The position numbers and the translations under genes were made by a program. A stretch of DNA of 64,000 nucleotides from contig NZ_CP094828.1 in NCBI RefSeq assembly GCF_022865125.1, positions 310,001 through 374,000 on the forward strand. Reading direction: 5' to 3'. Under the pieces are notes generated by a model. The model was not told the origin of the DNA and made no database searches. It was given only the letters and a program-made list of their open reading frames with translations. The stretch is from Acuticoccus sp. I52.16.1 (lineage in GTDB: Bacteria > Pseudomonadota > Alphaproteobacteria > Rhizobiales > Amorphaceae). This document shows, piece after piece, positions 7,307-16,917 of this stretch; the first letter of the stretch is position 1, and each line of letters opens with the position of its first letter.

Positions 7307-9664
7307 TTGGACAAGACCGCCGAGACTATCGCACGCATCATCGCCGAGGACATCGGCGCGCGGCCGGCGCAGGTCACCGCCGCGGTCGAGCTGCTCGACG
7401 GGGGCGCCACCGTCCCGTTCGTCGCGCGCTATCGCAAGGAGGCGACCGGAGGGCTCGACGACACGCAGCTGCGCACCCTGGGCGAGCGTCTCGTCTATCT
7501 GCGCGAGCTGGAGGCCCGGCGCGCGACGATCCTGCAGTCGATCCGCGAGCAGGGCAAGCTGACCGACGACCTCCACCGCGCGGTCGCCGGCGCCACCACC
7601 AAGGCGACGCTGGAGGACCTCTACCTCCCCTACAAGCCCAAGCGCCGCACCAAGGCGATGATCGCCCGCGAGAACGGCCTTGAGCCGCTGCTCGCCGCGA
7701 TCCACGAGAACCGCGCCGCCAAGCCGGAGACCCTCGCCGAGGCGTTCGTGAACGACAAGGTGGCGACGGTGAAGGCCGCTCTGGAGGGCGCGCGCGACAT
7801 TCAGGCCGAGGCGCTGACCGAGAACGCCGCGCTCATCGGCAAGCTGCGCGCCTTCATGCAGCGCGAGGCGCTCATCTCGGCGACCGTGATCCCCGGCAAG
7901 GAAGAGGCCGGCGCCAAGTTCTCCGACTATTTCGACCATCGCGAGAAGTGGGCCGACATTCCCGCCCACCGCGCGCTCGCCGTCATGCGCGCGGCCAACG
8001 AGGAGGTGGTGACGCTCGACATCGCGCCGGAGCCGGAGACCGGGACGGCGCGCGCGGAGGGTATCGTCGCGGCCGCGCTCGGCATCCAGGGCGAGGCACC
8101 GGGCGACCAGTGGCTGCGGCAGGTCGCCGGGTGGACCTGGCGCGTGAAGCTGAAACTCTCGATGTACCTCGATCTCCTGGGCGAGCTGCGCCGGCGCGCG
8201 CACGAGGACGCGATCGCGGTGTTCGCCCGCAACCTCAAGGATCTGCTGCACGCCGCCCCCGCCGGACCGCGGGCGACGCTGGGGCTCGACCCCGGCATCC
8301 GCACCGGGGTGAAGGCCGCCGTGGTCGACGCCACCGGCAAGCTCGTCGCCACGGCGACGCTCTACCCGTTCCAGCCGAGGAACGACGTGCGCGGCGCGCA
8401 GGACACGATCGTCGAGCTGGTGAAGCGGCACGGCGTGGAGCTGATCGCGATCGGCAACGGCACCGCCAGCCGCGAGACCGAGAAGCTCGTCGCCGATACG
8501 ATCCGCCTGATCCCCGACGCGACGCCCAAGCCCACCAAGGTGATCGTCTCCGAGGCGGGCGCGTCGGTCTACTCGGCCTCCGAGCTCGCCTCCAAGGAGT
8601 TCCCGGACCTCGACGTGTCGCTGCGCGGGGCGGTCTCCATCGCGCGGCGGCTGCAGGACCCGCTGGCGGAGCTGGTGAAGATCGAGCCCAAGTCGATCGG
8701 CGTCGGCCAGTATCAGCACGACGTCGACCAGAACCGCCTCGCCAAGGCGCTGGACGCCGTGGTCGAGGACGCGGTGAACGCGGTCGGCGTCGACCTCAAC
8801 ACCGCCTCGGCGCCGCTGCTGGCCCAGGTCGCGGGCCTCGGGCCCTCGTTGGCGCAGGCGATCGTCACCCACCGCGACACGCACGGCGCGTTCGCGACCC
8901 GCAAGGCGCTGATGAAGGTGACGGGCCTCGGCCCCAAGGCGTTCGAGCAGTGCGCCGGCTTCCTGCGGATCCAGGGTGGCAAGGAGCCGCTGGACGGCTC
9001 GGCCGTGCACCCGGAGGCCTACGGCCTGGCGCGGCGCATCGTCGAGGCCTGCGGGCGCGATATCCGCGACATCCTGGGCAACTCGGATGTGCTGAAGGGG
9101 GTGAGGCCGCACGACTTCGTCGACGACACGTTCGGCCTGCCCACCGTGCGCGACATCCTCGCCGAGCTGGAAAAGCCCGGCCGTGACCCGCGGCCCGACT
9201 TCCGCACCGCCAGCTTCGCCGAGGGTGTCGACCAGATCTCCGACCTGAAGCCCGGCATGGTGCTGGAGGGGACGGTCACCAACGTCGCAGCGTTCGGCGC
9301 GTTCGTGGACGTCGGCGTGCACCAGGACGGGCTGGTGCACATCTCGCAGCTCGCCGACCGTTTCGTGAAGGATCCGCACGAGGTGGTGAAGGCCGGCGAC
9401 GTGGTGAGCGTGCGCGTCGTCGAGGTCGACATCGCGCGCAAGCGCATCGGGCTCACCATGCGCAAGGACGTCGCCCCCGGCGAAGCACAGCCCGCGCGCC
9501 GCACGGCGCGAGAGGCACAGCCGGCGGGCGGCGGTCGCGGCCGGCCCGAGCGTGGCGGCAAAGGCGGCGGTTCGCGGGGCGGCGCCGACCAGCGCCCGCA
9601 GCGGGACGAGGGCAACAGCGCGCTCGGCGCCGCGCTCCTCGAGGCGATGAAGAAGTCCTCGTGA
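7307..9664 (+). CDS. tex: Tex family transcription accessory RNA-binding protein
   Basis: A 785-residue cytoplasmic protein of the normal Tex length. After a helical N-terminal region with the tandem helices typical of Tex, a YqgF (RNase H-like) domain starts near residue 325 ([12 protein letters not shown], later [13 protein letters not shown]). Next come the conserved [19 protein letters not shown] and [10 protein letters not shown] blocks and a helix-hairpin-helix part (about 500-570). An S1 RNA-binding domain follows (about 645-720, [26 protein letters not shown]), then a basic Gly/Arg tail. The TTG at 7307 follows GAGAGGAG with 6-base spacing, which fixes the start despite the rare codon. 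Tex binds RNA and aids transcript turnover or transcription-related processes. Its stop overlaps the next GTG (GTGA). Confidence 0.95.
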   Translation: MDKTAETIARIIAEDIGARPAQVTAAVELLDGGATVPFVARYRKEATGGLDDTQLRTLGERLVYLRELEARRATILQSIREQGKLTDDLHRAVAGATTKATLEDLYLPYKPKRRTKAMIARENGLEPLLAAIHENRAAKPETLAEAFVNDKVATVKAALEGARDIQAEALTENAALIGKLRAFMQREALISATVIPGKEEAGAKFSDYFDHREKWADIPAHRALAVMRAANEEVVTLDIAPEPETGTARAEGIVAAALGIQGEAPGDQWLRQVAGWTWRVKLKLSMYLDLLGELRRRAHEDAIAVFARNLKDLLHAAPAGPRATLGLDPGIRTGVKAAVVDATGKLVATATLYPFQPRNDVRGAQDTIVELVKRHGVELIAIGNGTASRETEKLVADTIRLIPDATPKPTKVIVSEAGASVYSASELASKEFPDLDVSLRGAVSIARRLQDPLAELVKIEPKSIGVGQYQHDVDQNRLAKALDAVVEDAVNAVGVDLNTASAPLLAQVAGLGPSLAQAIVTHRDTHGAFATRKALMKVTGLGPKAFEQCAGFLRIQGGKEPLDGSAVHPEAYGLARRIVEACGRDIRDILGNSDVLKGVRPHDFVDDTFGLPTVRDILAELEKPGRDPRPDFRTASFAEGVDQISDLKPGMVLEGTVTNVAAFGAFVDVGVHQDGLVHISQLADRFVKDPHEVVKAGDVVSVRVVEVDIARKRIGLTMRKDVAPGEAQPARRTAREAQPAGGGRGRPERGGKGGGSRGGADQRPQRDEGNSALGAALLEAMKKSS

Positions 9665-10299
9665 CGTCGGCGGCGCCCTTCCTGTTCGACGGGCCGGAGG
9701 GCGCCGCCACCACCCTCCTCCTCGCCCACGGCGCCGGCGCGCCGATGGACTCCGCGGCGATGACCGCCATCGCGGCGGCGCTCGCCGCCCAGGGCCTGCG
9801 CGTCGCCCGCTTCGAGTTCGCCTACATGGCGGCCCGGCGCGAGGGCGTGCGAAAGCCCCCGCCGCGCGCCGAGACCCTGCTGGGCGAGTACCGCGCCGCG
9901 CTCGACGCGCTGGCGGGGACGGGCCGCGTCGTCATCGGCGGCAAGTCGATGGGCGGGCGGGTCGCCTCCATGATCGCCGACGAGATGCACGCGGCGGGGC
10001 GTATCGCCGGCCTCGTCTGCCTCGGCTACCCGTTTCACCCGCCGGGCAAGCCGGACGCGCTGCGCACCGCGCACCTCGCGACGCTCGCGACCCCCACGCT
10101 CGTCTGCCAGGGCACGCGCGACCCCCTCGGCACTCGCGAGGAGGTCGCCACCTACACGCTCTCGGGCGCGATCGAACTGTCGTGGCTGGAAGATGGCGAC
10201 CACGACCTGAAGCCGCGCAAGCGGCTCACCGGGCGCACCCTCGCCGACCACCTCGCCACCATGGCGCAGACGGTCGCCGCCTGGGCCGCCCGGCTTTAG
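9661..10299 (+). CDS. alpha/beta hydrolase, KANL3/Tex30-like
   Basis: A 212-residue compact alpha/beta hydrolase. The oxyanion turn [10 protein letters not shown] is near residue 22, the nucleophile elbow GGKSMGGR has Ser96, Asp154 is in GTRDPLG, and His181 in [10 protein letters not shown], so the triad is complete. This matches the dienelactone-hydrolase-like family often annotated KANL3/Tex30, whose substrates are mostly unknown. The GTG start overlaps the tex stop (GTGA at 9661-9664), so the two are translationally coupled. Its 3' end overlaps the convergent MFS gene by 4 bases. Confidence 0.88.
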   Translation: MTSAAPFLFDGPEGAATTLLLAHGAGAPMDSAAMTAIAAALAAQGLRVARFEFAYMAARREGVRKPPPRAETLLGEYRAALDALAGTGRVVIGGKSMGGRVASMIADEMHAAGRIAGLVCLGYPFHPPGKPDALRTAHLATLATPTLVCQGTRDPLGTREEVATYTLSGAIELSWLEDGDHDLKPRKRLTGRTLADHLATMAQTVAAWAARL

Positions 10300-11519
10300 G
10301 CGATGGCCGGCCGGACGCGCGGGGTGCGCGTCTTGGCGAGGATCAGCAGCATGATGCCCATGTTCAACACGTTGAAGGCGATGCCGTTGACGAAGGCCAT
10401 GTCGTACGACCCGGTCACGTCGCGGATATAGCCCGACAGCCAGCCGCCGACGCCCATGCCGATGATCGTCGCCATCAGCACGAAGCCGATCACCGTGCCT
10501 GCCTCCCGCGCCGGGAAATATTCGCGCACGATCACCGCATAGGACGGCACGATCCCCCCCTGCGACAGGCCGAAGACGAAGCTGACGATGAAGAGGCCGG
10601 AGACCACCCCGTCGAACGGCAGGTAGAGCGACAGGGCGAAGCACTGCAAGGTGGCGCCGATGAGGAGCGTCTTCACCCCGCCCAGCCGATCCGCGACCGC
10701 GCCGAAGGCGATGCGCGAGACCACCCCGCCGACGAGCATCAGCGACAGGATCTGCGCCCCCACCACCGGGGCGCAGCCGAGGTCCACCGCCAGCGAGACG
10801 ACGTGCACCTGCGGCATCGCCATCGCCACGCAGCAGCCGACGCCGGCCACCGCCAGCAGCAGGCGCAGCGTACCGAGCGAGAGGTCCACCGAGCGGCGGC
10901 GCACGGCCGACAGCGCTTCGGAATGGGCCATCGCCTCGGCCGGTACGCGCCGCTTCAGCAGCAGTGCCAGCGGCACCAGCGAGACGACGACGATGACTGC
11001 GAGCGTGGAGTAGACCCCGCGCCAGCCGGCCTCGGCGAGAATGCCGCTCAGCACCATCGGCCAGAAGGCGCCGGCGATGTAGTTGCCGCTCGCCACCAGC
11101 GCCACGGCGATCCCCCGGCGCCGCGAGAACCAGTGCGAAATATCGGCCAGGAGCGGGCCGAAGCACGACCCGGTCCCGAGCCCGACGAGGACGTGCAGCC
11201 CATAGATGACGAAGAGGTTTTCGGAAACCGCCGTCAACGAGTAGGCCAGACACAGCGTCGCGGTGGCGATGAGCAGCGCCGTGGTGATGCCGAACCGGTC
11301 GACGATGCGGCCGATCAGCAGATTGCCGGCGGCGAAGCCGACCATGGTCATCGTATAGGGGATCGAGGCGTCGGCGCGGTCGATGGCGAAATCGGCCTGT
11401 AGCGCGGGCATGATGACGACGACCGCCCAGATCCCGACATTGCCCACCGCCGCCACGATCAGCGTGAGAACCAGCCGCACCCAGGAATAGCGGCTATCGA
11501 GAATGTCTTCGGCACTCAT
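10296..11519 (-). CDS. MFS transporter (oxalate/formate antiporter-like)
   Basis: A 407-residue inner-membrane permease with about twelve hydrophobic segments and the MFS loop motif after helix 2 (GRIVDRFG) and its second-half counterpart (GAVADRLGGVK). A central loop (RRVPAEAMAHSEAL...) separates the two six-helix bundles. The pattern GLGTGSCFGPLLADISHWFSRRRG is typical of the monocarboxylate/oxalate-formate branch, though substrate and coupling ion are unknown. The ATG at 11519 has a GGGAGCG ribosome-binding site. It is transcribed alone, convergent with the hydrolase gene. Confidence 0.85.
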   Translation of the reverse strand: MSAEDILDSRYSWVRLVLTLIVAAVGNVGIWAVVVIMPALQADFAIDRADASIPYTMTMVGFAAGNLLIGRIVDRFGITTALLIATATLCLAYSLTAVSENLFVIYGLHVLVGLGTGSCFGPLLADISHWFSRRRGIAVALVASGNYIAGAFWPMVLSGILAEAGWRGVYSTLAVIVVVSLVPLALLLKRRVPAEAMAHSEALSAVRRRSVDLSLGTLRLLLAVAGVGCCVAMAMPQVHVVSLAVDLGCAPVVGAQILSLMLVGGVVSRIAFGAVADRLGGVKTLLIGATLQCFALSLYLPFDGVVSGLFIVSFVFGLSQGGIVPSYAVIVREYFPAREAGTVIGFVLMATIIGMGVGGWLSGYIRDVTGSYDMAFVNGIAFNVLNMGIMLLILAKTRTPRVRPAIA

Positions 11520-11824
11520 GGTTCGCTCCCGCTGGCGGCCGCGCGGTCCGCCTTGTTCGTCCCCCGGTCGCATGGGGCCGTCGGGCGGCCGGCCGGGGGT
11601 TCGTGCGAGCTATAGCACCTAACGGGAGGCGCGGGCGATCACCCGCCGCTGGTTCGCCGCACACCGCGAGAGGCCGAAGGCGAGGATCCGCGGGATGGCT
11701 GGCGCCGCCGATCGGCAGCTCGATTCGGAGGGCAGAATCCCCGAATAGGACGCGAGAGCGTGCGCGGTTAAGGCAGAATCGACGGGTTGGGAGACACGAG
11801 GCCGACCTCCCGTCCGCTACCGCT
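11520..11824. other. intergenic stretch without a recognisable gene
   Basis: About 305 bases between the MFS gene start and the pcs stop. A small hairpin, GCGGG-CGATCA-CCCGC, lies near 11627-11642, and a GCTTCA...TGAAGC hairpin overlaps the pcs stop at about 11823-11839. The plus-strand frame at 11603-11836 has no recognisable protein and no ribosome-binding site. The MFS promoter should lie here. Confidence 0.6.
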
Positions 11825-12526
11825 TCATATCAGTGAAGCACTCCGTGACTTGTAAATCATCTGCTGCGCGATACCCGCGAGCAGCAAATAGGCGGACGTC
11901 ACGGCCACGATCCCGGTCAACGCGGACATCGGGGCGAAATCGAACCACGCGGAATATGCAATGCAGCCTGTCCAGATCACCGCCACGGGCAACGACACGA
12001 TCCGCCAGCGCGAAGTCCGCACCGGATGAATAAACCGCAGCATGAGGAACTGAGCGGCGGACAGCAGCAGGACCAGCCCGAGGATCACTCCCCACCCCGG
12101 CTGGATCACCAGCAATGCCAACACCACCATATTCCAGCATGCGGGAAAGCCACGAAACGACGCATCGTCCGTCTTCATCCGTGTATCGGCGAAGTATAGG
12201 GATGAGGCAAACGGGATGAGAAGCACCACGAACCAGCCCGTCCACCCTGGAAGCAAGCCCGATCCATAAAGGGCGTAGGCGGGGATCATCACATAGGTCA
12301 GAAAATCGATGATCAGGTCCAGCAGCGCCCCGTCGAACACGAGCGCGTTGGTGTGAACGTCGTAGCGGCGGGCCAAGGGGCCATCGATCCCGTCGACGAC
12401 GAAGGCGACGGCCAGCCAGATCGCCATCATGGCCCAATCCTGCCGCGCGGCCTCCAGCAGTGCGAGCATGGCAAGCGATGCGCCCGCGGCGGTGAATAGG
12501 TGGACAGCGTAGGCTTTTAATCGCAT
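11825..12526 (-). CDS. pcs: phosphatidylcholine synthase
   Basis: A 233-residue integral membrane CDP-alcohol phosphatidyltransferase that condenses choline with CDP-diacylglycerol to give phosphatidylcholine. The catalytic signature DGx2ARx(n)Gx3Dx3D is visible as Asp48-Gly49, Ala52-Arg53, Gly66, Asp70 and Asp74. The surrounding VVDGIDGPLARR and DGALLDLIIDFLTYV are characteristic of Pcs rather than other family members. About eight hydrophobic segments are present. The ATG at 12526 gives the usual Pcs N-terminus (short, then AVHLFTAAG). Pcs marks rhizobia and other host-associated or membrane-PC-containing bacteria. It ends near a small hairpin and appears monocistronic. Confidence 0.93.
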   Translation of the reverse strand: MRLKAYAVHLFTAAGASLAMLALLEAARQDWAMMAIWLAVAFVVDGIDGPLARRYDVHTNALVFDGALLDLIIDFLTYVMIPAYALYGSGLLPGWTGWFVVLLIPFASSLYFADTRMKTDDASFRGFPACWNMVVLALLVIQPGWGVILGLVLLLSAAQFLMLRFIHPVRTSRWRIVSLPVAVIWTGCIAYSAWFDFAPMSALTGIVAVTSAYLLLAGIAQQMIYKSRSASLI

Positions 12527-12764
12527 TCGACAATGGATACCCTTTTTCCGCCGATGGAGAAAAGCGGATCGTATCGGATGGCCGTTTCGCGGCCGTCGAC
12601 AGCGTCCCGATAGAGCTTTCGCAGTCACAGGAGAGCGGCCGAGGTGGCCGCGCATCGGACGATAACGCGGCATACGGACCGCACTCACGACGAGCGTTCG
12701 TCCCGCGTCGCTCGGGTGAGCGGACGCCACCAAATTCCACATGCCGCAGTGCTTCGGGGATTTC

Positions 12765-12841
12765 TGGTGGGCGGTGAGGGATTCGAACCCCCGACCTACT
12801 GGGTGTAAACCAGCCGCTCTAACCAGCTGAGCTAACCGCCC
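12765..12841 (-). tRNA. tRNA-Val (anticodon TAC)
   Basis: The minus strand folds as a full cloverleaf: acceptor GGGCGGT pairs with ACCGCCC, followed by A and encoded CCA; the D-arm has AGCTCAGCTGGTTAGAGC; the anticodon stem CTGG/CCAG holds loop TTTACAC (anticodon TAC); the T-arm has GGTTCGAATCC. It is 77 nucleotides including CCA, read away from the divergent tRNA-Asp 138 bases away. Confidence 0.97.
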
Positions 12842-12979
12842 GTGGCGGCAGGAATAGCGTGCAGCCGGCGTTCTGGAAAGGTCGTCCACAAAGTCGTCTG
12901 AAAGTCGCTTGACACCTGAGCGGGGGGGCCTTAGTTCAGCAGCTCTCGCGGGCACAGCGGCAACGCAAAGCCCGGATGC

Positions 12980-13056
<77 letters not shown>

Positions 13057-13193
13057 TTCATATCCCCTCTCCCACATCGCAGTCCGCACACGGCTCCCTC
13101 ACACGGCGCCCTCGCCAGGGTCGGCGGATCGCGGGCACTCGCCCGCCGCCGTGCCGTGGCTCGTCCCCCTCGCGTCCCGCATACCTGCCCCGC

Positions 13194-13379
13194 GCGGACC
13201 ACTTCGCCGCGGAGCATCGCCGGCTCGTCGCCGCGGGGGTCGAATTCGAGGTGACGCCTCGGCACGAGACCTATGGGACGGTCGCGGTCTGTCGCGACCC
13301 GTACGGCGACCGCTGGGTCCTCCTGTCGGCCCGATCCGACCCGCGCGCAGGCCACGCACGGGACACGGAGCGGCGCTAA
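13194..13379 (+). pseudogene. C-terminal fragment of a VOC/glyoxalase family gene
   Basis: In frame from 13194 to the TAA at 13377 the translation reads ADHFAAEHRRLVAAGVEFEV, then RHETYGTVAVCRDPYGDRWVLL. This is the typical second half of a vicinal-oxygen-chelate (glyoxalase/bleomycin-resistance) domain, with GTVAVCRDPYGDRW the final beta-strands and metal-site region. No start codon, ribosome-binding site or first half (betaalphabetabetabeta module with the first metal ligand) is found upstream; 13057-13193, after the tRNA, does not encode it in any frame. It is therefore called a decayed remnant. Between it and nuoA nothing else is recognised except an inverted repeat at 13481. Confidence 0.7.
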
Positions 13380-13480
13380 GGTGCCGGCGGGAGAGGCGAT
13401 CGGCAACGCAGTGCACATCCAACCGTCGATGCAAGCGAGCCAAATTCGCGCGTCAGGTTGCGGCGATCAGCGGTTTGAGT

Positions 13481-13507
13481 CATTCCAAGGACGCCATACA
13501 TGGAATG
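13481..13507. promoter_or_regulatory. inverted repeat upstream of the nuo operon
   Basis: CATTCCA (13481-13487) and TGGAATG (13501-13507) form perfect 7-base arms around a 13-base spacer, 50 bases before the nuoA ATG. It could be an operator or a 5'-UTR hairpin. The 500-base gap 13057-13557 is otherwise empty apart from the VOC fragment. Confidence 0.35.
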
Positions 13508-13557
13508 AGGCGACGTGACGGCGCTGACGCGTCCGCCCGCGCCTCGAAGGGGTATGA

Positions 13558-13923
13558 ATGGAAGACCTCCTCACCAGCTACCTTCCGGTGATCATTTTCG
13601 CCGGGATCGCCACCGTCATCGGCCTCGCGCTGCTCGTCGTGCCGTTCCTCGTCGCGTACAAGTCGCCCGACAGCGAGAAGCTGTCCGCCTACGAGTGCGG
13701 CTTCAACGCGTTCGACGATGCCCGCATGAAGTTCGACATCCGGTTCTACCTGGTCGCGATCCTGTTCATCATCTTCGACCTGGAGGTGGCGTTCCTGTTC
13801 CCGTGGGTGCTGTCGTTCGACCATATCGGCTGGTTCGGGTTCGGCTCGGTGATGCTCTTCCTCGGGATCCTCACCATCGGTTTCGTGTATGAGTGGAAGA
13901 AGGGAGCGCTGGAATGGAATTGA
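13558..13923 (+). CDS. nuoA: NADH-quinone oxidoreductase subunit A
   Basis: A 121-residue membrane subunit of complex I with three transmembrane helices (about residues 8-30, 62-85 and 92-112). The conserved loop [22 protein letters not shown] carries the Cys/Asp/Glu residues involved in the active/deactive transition, and [25 protein letters not shown] is the helix-2 signature. Start ATG follows AAGGGG. The gene overlaps nuoB by 10 bases, as in other tightly packed nuo operons. Confidence 0.97.
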   Translation: MEDLLTSYLPVIIFAGIATVIGLALLVVPFLVAYKSPDSEKLSAYECGFNAFDDARMKFDIRFYLVAILFIIFDLEVAFLFPWVLSFDHIGWFGFGSVMLFLGILTIGFVYEWKKGALEWN

Positions 13924-14504
13924 CCAAGGACAAGCCGATCCTCGACCAGCGTGGTCTGGGCACCGGCGGCGCTCCGGCGATCGCGCAGCCCGTCCCCGGC
14001 AACCAGCCGGACGACGCGTTCTTCAAGTCCGTGTCGGACGAGCTGTCCGACAAGGGCTTCGTCGTCACCTCGACCGAGGCGCTCATCCAGTGGGCCCGCA
14101 CCGGTTCGCTGATGTGGATGACGTTCGGCCTCGCCTGCTGCGCCGTCGAGATGATGCAGATGTCGATGCCGCGCTACGACGTCGAGCGCTTCGGCGTCGC
14201 CCCGCGCGCCTCGCCGCGTCAGTCGGACGTGATGATCGTCGCCGGCACGCTGACCAACAAGATGGCCCCGGCGCTGCGCAAGGTGTACGATCAGATGCCG
14301 GAGCCGCGCTACGTCATCTCGATGGGCTCGTGCGCCAACGGCGGCGGCTACTACCACTATTCCTACTCGGTGGTGCGCGGCTGCGACCGCGTGGTCCCGG
14401 TCGACGTCTATGTCCCCGGCTGCCCGCCGACGGCGGAGGCGCTGCTCTACGGGATCCTCCTGTTGCAGCGCAAAATCCGGCGCACCGGCACGATCGAGCG
14501 TTAA
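13914..14504 (+). CDS. nuoB: NADH-quinone oxidoreductase subunit B
   Basis: A 196-residue peripheral-arm subunit that carries the terminal [4Fe-4S] cluster N2 next to the quinone site. The four ligands Cys75, Cys76, Cys140 and Cys170 are present ([28 protein letters not shown]). The ATG at 13914 is chosen because GGGAG lies 8 bases upstream and it overlaps the nuoA end; an in-frame ATG at 13893 is less likely. nuoC begins two bases after the stop. Confidence 0.97.
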   Translation: MELTKDKPILDQRGLGTGGAPAIAQPVPGNQPDDAFFKSVSDELSDKGFVVTSTEALIQWARTGSLMWMTFGLACCAVEMMQMSMPRYDVERFGVAPRASPRQSDVMIVAGTLTNKMAPALRKVYDQMPEPRYVISMGSCANGGGYYHYSYSVVRGCDRVVPVDVYVPGCPPTAEALLYGILLLQRKIRRTGTIER

Positions 14505-14505
14505 G

Positions 14506-15123
14506 ATGGCCTTCGAACCCGACATCAGCGCCCTGGAAGACCTCGCCGAGATGGTCCGCACGCAGGCGGGCGAGGGCGTGGTCTCCTCCGAAATCAGCTT
14601 CAAGCAGCTCACCATCACGGTGACGCGCGAGGCGATCGTCGACGTCGTGCGCTTCCTGCGCGACGACCCCCGCGCGGCCTTCGTCAACCTGGTCGACATC
14701 TGCGGCGTGGACTGGCCCTCGCGGCCGGAGCGGTTCGAGGTGGTCTACCACTTCCTCTCGCCGGTGCAGAACCAGCGCGTGCGCCTCAAGGTCCTGACCG
14801 ACGAAGTGACCCCCGTCGCGTCGATCACGTCGCTCTTCCCGGCCGCCGACTGGTACGAGCGCGAGGCCTACGACCTCTACGGCATCCTCTTCACCAACCA
14901 CCCGGACCTGAGGCGCATCCTCACCGACTACGGCTTCGACGGGTATCCGCTGCGCAAGGACTTCCCCCTGACCGGGTTCGTCGAGGTGCGCTACGACGAC
15001 GAGGCCAAGCGCGTGGTGTACGAGCCGGTGAAGCTGGCCCAGCAGTTCCGCGACTTCGACTTCCTCTCCCCCTGGGAGGGAACGGACTACATCCTGCCCG
15101 GCGACGAGAAGGCGACGAACTGA
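14506..15123 (+). CDS. nuoC: NADH-quinone oxidoreductase subunit C
   Basis: A 205-residue separate NuoC (not fused to NuoD as in enterobacteria). The 30-kDa subunit signature [31 protein letters not shown] is near residues 120-150, followed by [11 protein letters not shown]-like [22 protein letters not shown]. It acts in the connecting fragment of complex I. Its TGA overlaps the ATG of the GFA-type gene by one base (TGATG). Confidence 0.96.
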   Translation: MAFEPDISALEDLAEMVRTQAGEGVVSSEISFKQLTITVTREAIVDVVRFLRDDPRAAFVNLVDICGVDWPSRPERFEVVYHFLSPVQNQRVRLKVLTDEVTPVASITSLFPAADWYEREAYDLYGILFTNHPDLRRILTDYGFDGYPLRKDFPLTGFVEVRYDDEAKRVVYEPVKLAQQFRDFDFLSPWEGTDYILPGDEKATN

Positions 15124-15536
15124 TGGCCGAGGAGAAGCACGGTCACTGCCAGTGCGGCGCGGTCAGCTTCACGGCGACCGTCCCCGGCGACGAGATCGAC
15201 GCATGCCATTGCGGCACCTGCCGGCGGATGAACGCCGGGCCGACGATGGTCGTCCCGGTCCAGGACCTCGTCTACACCGGCGCGGCGCCGGCCACCTACG
15301 CCTCGTCCGAATGGGCGACGCGTTCTTTCTGCGGCACCTGCGGCACGACGCTCGCCTACCAGTCGAACGACGGCAAGTTCGTCGGCATGGCGGCGTTCGT
15401 GTTCGACCCGCCGCTCGACCTGCCGCTGAAGACCGAGGTCTTCATCGACGAGAAGCCCGACGTCTACGCCTTCGCGCACGTCGAGAATCATATGACCGGG
15501 GCTGAGGTCATGGCCGCTTTCGCGGGGAACGAGTGA
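15123..15536 (+). CDS. GFA (CENP-V/glutathione-dependent formaldehyde-activating) family zinc protein
   Basis: A 137-residue single GFA domain inserted between nuoC and nuoD. All expected zinc ligands are present: Cys9 and Cys11 (CQC), Cys28, Cys30 and Cys33 (CHCGTC), and Cys70 and Cys73 (CGTCG). The family includes proteins reported to aid glutathione-formaldehyde adduct formation, but most members have no proven function. It overlaps the nuoC stop by one base and is one base before the nuoD start, so it is translated as part of the nuo message. No complex I subunit of this type is known to me. A role in cofactor handling, or simple hitch-hiking, are both open. Confidence 0.9.
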   Translation: MAEEKHGHCQCGAVSFTATVPGDEIDACHCGTCRRMNAGPTMVVPVQDLVYTGAAPATYASSEWATRSFCGTCGTTLAYQSNDGKFVGMAAFVFDPPLDLPLKTEVFIDEKPDVYAFAHVENHMTGAEVMAAFAGNE

Positions 15537-15537
15537 G

Positions 15538-16722
15538 ATGGCCGAGCAATCCGTCCGCAACTTCAACATCAACTTCGGCCCGCAGCACCCGGCCGCGCAC
15601 GGCGTGCTGCGCCTGGTGCTGGAACTCGACGGCGAGATCGTCACCCGCGTCGACCCGCACATCGGCCTGCTGCACCGCGGCACCGAGAAGCTGATCGAGC
15701 ACAAGACCTACATGCAGGCGGTCCCCTACTTCGACCGCCTCGACTATGTCGCGCCGATGAACCAGGAGCACGCCTTCGCGCTGGCGACCGAGCAGCTCCT
15801 CGGCATCGAGATCCCCAAGCGCGCCCAGCTCATCCGCGTCCTCTATTGCGAGATCGGGCGGCTCCTGTCGCACCTTCTCAACGTCACCACGCAGGCGATG
15901 GACGTCGGCGCCCTGACCCCGCCGCTGTGGGGCTTCGAGGAGCGCGAGAAGCTGATGATGTTCTACGAGCGGGCGTGCGGCGCTCGGATGCATTCCAACT
16001 ACGTGCGTCCCGGCGGCGTCCACCAGGACCTGCCGCCCGACCTGATCGACGATATCGAGGCCTTCTGCGACCCCTTCCTGTCGGTGGTGGACGATCTCGA
16101 CCGGTTGATCACCGACAACCGCATCTTCCGCCAGCGCAACGCCGAGATCGGCGTCGTCACCCTGGACGAGTGTTGGGCCTGGGGTTTCTCGGGCGTGATG
16201 GTGCGCGGCTCGGGCGCGGCGTGGGACCTCAGGAAGTCGCAGCCCTACGAGTGCTACGACGAGATGGAATTCGACATCCCCATCGGCAAGAACGGGGACT
16301 GTTTCGACCGCTATCTCATCCGCATGGAGGAGATGCGCCAGTCGGTCTCGATCATGCGTCAGTGCATCGACAAGCTGCGCGTCACGCCCGGCCCGGTCCA
16401 CACGCTGGACGGCAAGGTCGCCCCGCCCAAGCGCCGCGAGATGAAGCGCTCGATGGAGGCGCTCATCCACCACTTCAAGCTCTACACCGAGGGCTACCAC
16501 GTCCCCGAGGGCGAGGTGTATGCCGCGGTGGAGGCGCCCAAGGGCGAGTTCGGCGTCTACCTGGTGTCGGACGGCACCAACAAGCCGTACCGCTGCAAGA
16601 TCAAGGCGCCGGGCTTTGCGCACCTGCAGGCCATGGACACGATGTGCGAGGGTCACATGCTGGCCGACGTGGCGGCCATCCTCGGCTCGCTCGACATCGT
16701 GTTCGGCGAGGTCGACCGGTAA
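15538..16722 (+). CDS. nuoD: NADH-quinone oxidoreductase subunit D
   Basis: A 394-residue 49-kDa subunit that forms the quinone cavity with NuoB. Signatures are [26 protein letters not shown] at the N-terminus, [13 protein letters not shown], the [20 protein letters not shown]-like block near residue 145, and the C-terminal [32 protein letters not shown]. Length is normal for bacteria with separate C and D subunits. The ATG is one base after the GFA gene stop. A 195-base gap to nuoE breaks the otherwise tight spacing. Confidence 0.98.
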   Translation: MAEQSVRNFNINFGPQHPAAHGVLRLVLELDGEIVTRVDPHIGLLHRGTEKLIEHKTYMQAVPYFDRLDYVAPMNQEHAFALATEQLLGIEIPKRAQLIRVLYCEIGRLLSHLLNVTTQAMDVGALTPPLWGFEEREKLMMFYERACGARMHSNYVRPGGVHQDLPPDLIDDIEAFCDPFLSVVDDLDRLITDNRIFRQRNAEIGVVTLDECWAWGFSGVMVRGSGAAWDLRKSQPYECYDEMEFDIPIGKNGDCFDRYLIRMEEMRQSVSIMRQCIDKLRVTPGPVHTLDGKVAPPKRREMKRSMEALIHHFKLYTEGYHVPEGEVYAAVEAPKGEFGVYLVSDGTNKPYRCKIKAPGFAHLQAMDTMCEGHMLADVAAILGSLDIVFGEVDR

Positions 16723-16731
16723 GAGGGCCCG

Positions 16732-16914
16732 ATGCAGCAGACCGCCGACGGCAACGTCATGACCGAGGTCGACGTCGGCACCCTGTCGCTCGCCCCGCCG
16801 GGCCTTCACCGTGGAAGGGGATGCGCCGTGGCGCGCCCTGCCGTGATGCCTACTGGACTTTCTTTCCCGCGCCTGCCTGCTAGGACAGTCGCGACCGCCG
16901 ACTTTCGGAGCTGA
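16732..16914 (+). other. possible remnant coding segment between nuoD and nuoE
   Basis: A 60-codon open frame starts 10 bases after nuoD. Its first 25 codons have almost only G or C in third position, as real genes here do, then the pattern is lost after about 16800. The peptide (MQQTADGNVMTEVDVGTL...) matches no family I know. It may be the start of a decayed gene once inside the operon, or noise. No good ribosome-binding site precedes it, and the rest of the gap shows nothing else. Confidence 0.25.
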
Positions 16915-16917
16915 CCC

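Noticed and set aside
6785-9379. 864-codon minus-strand frame opposite tex
   Set aside because: Only its last 128 codons are real (SnoaL-like); the rest is antisense to Tex with no recognisable protein.
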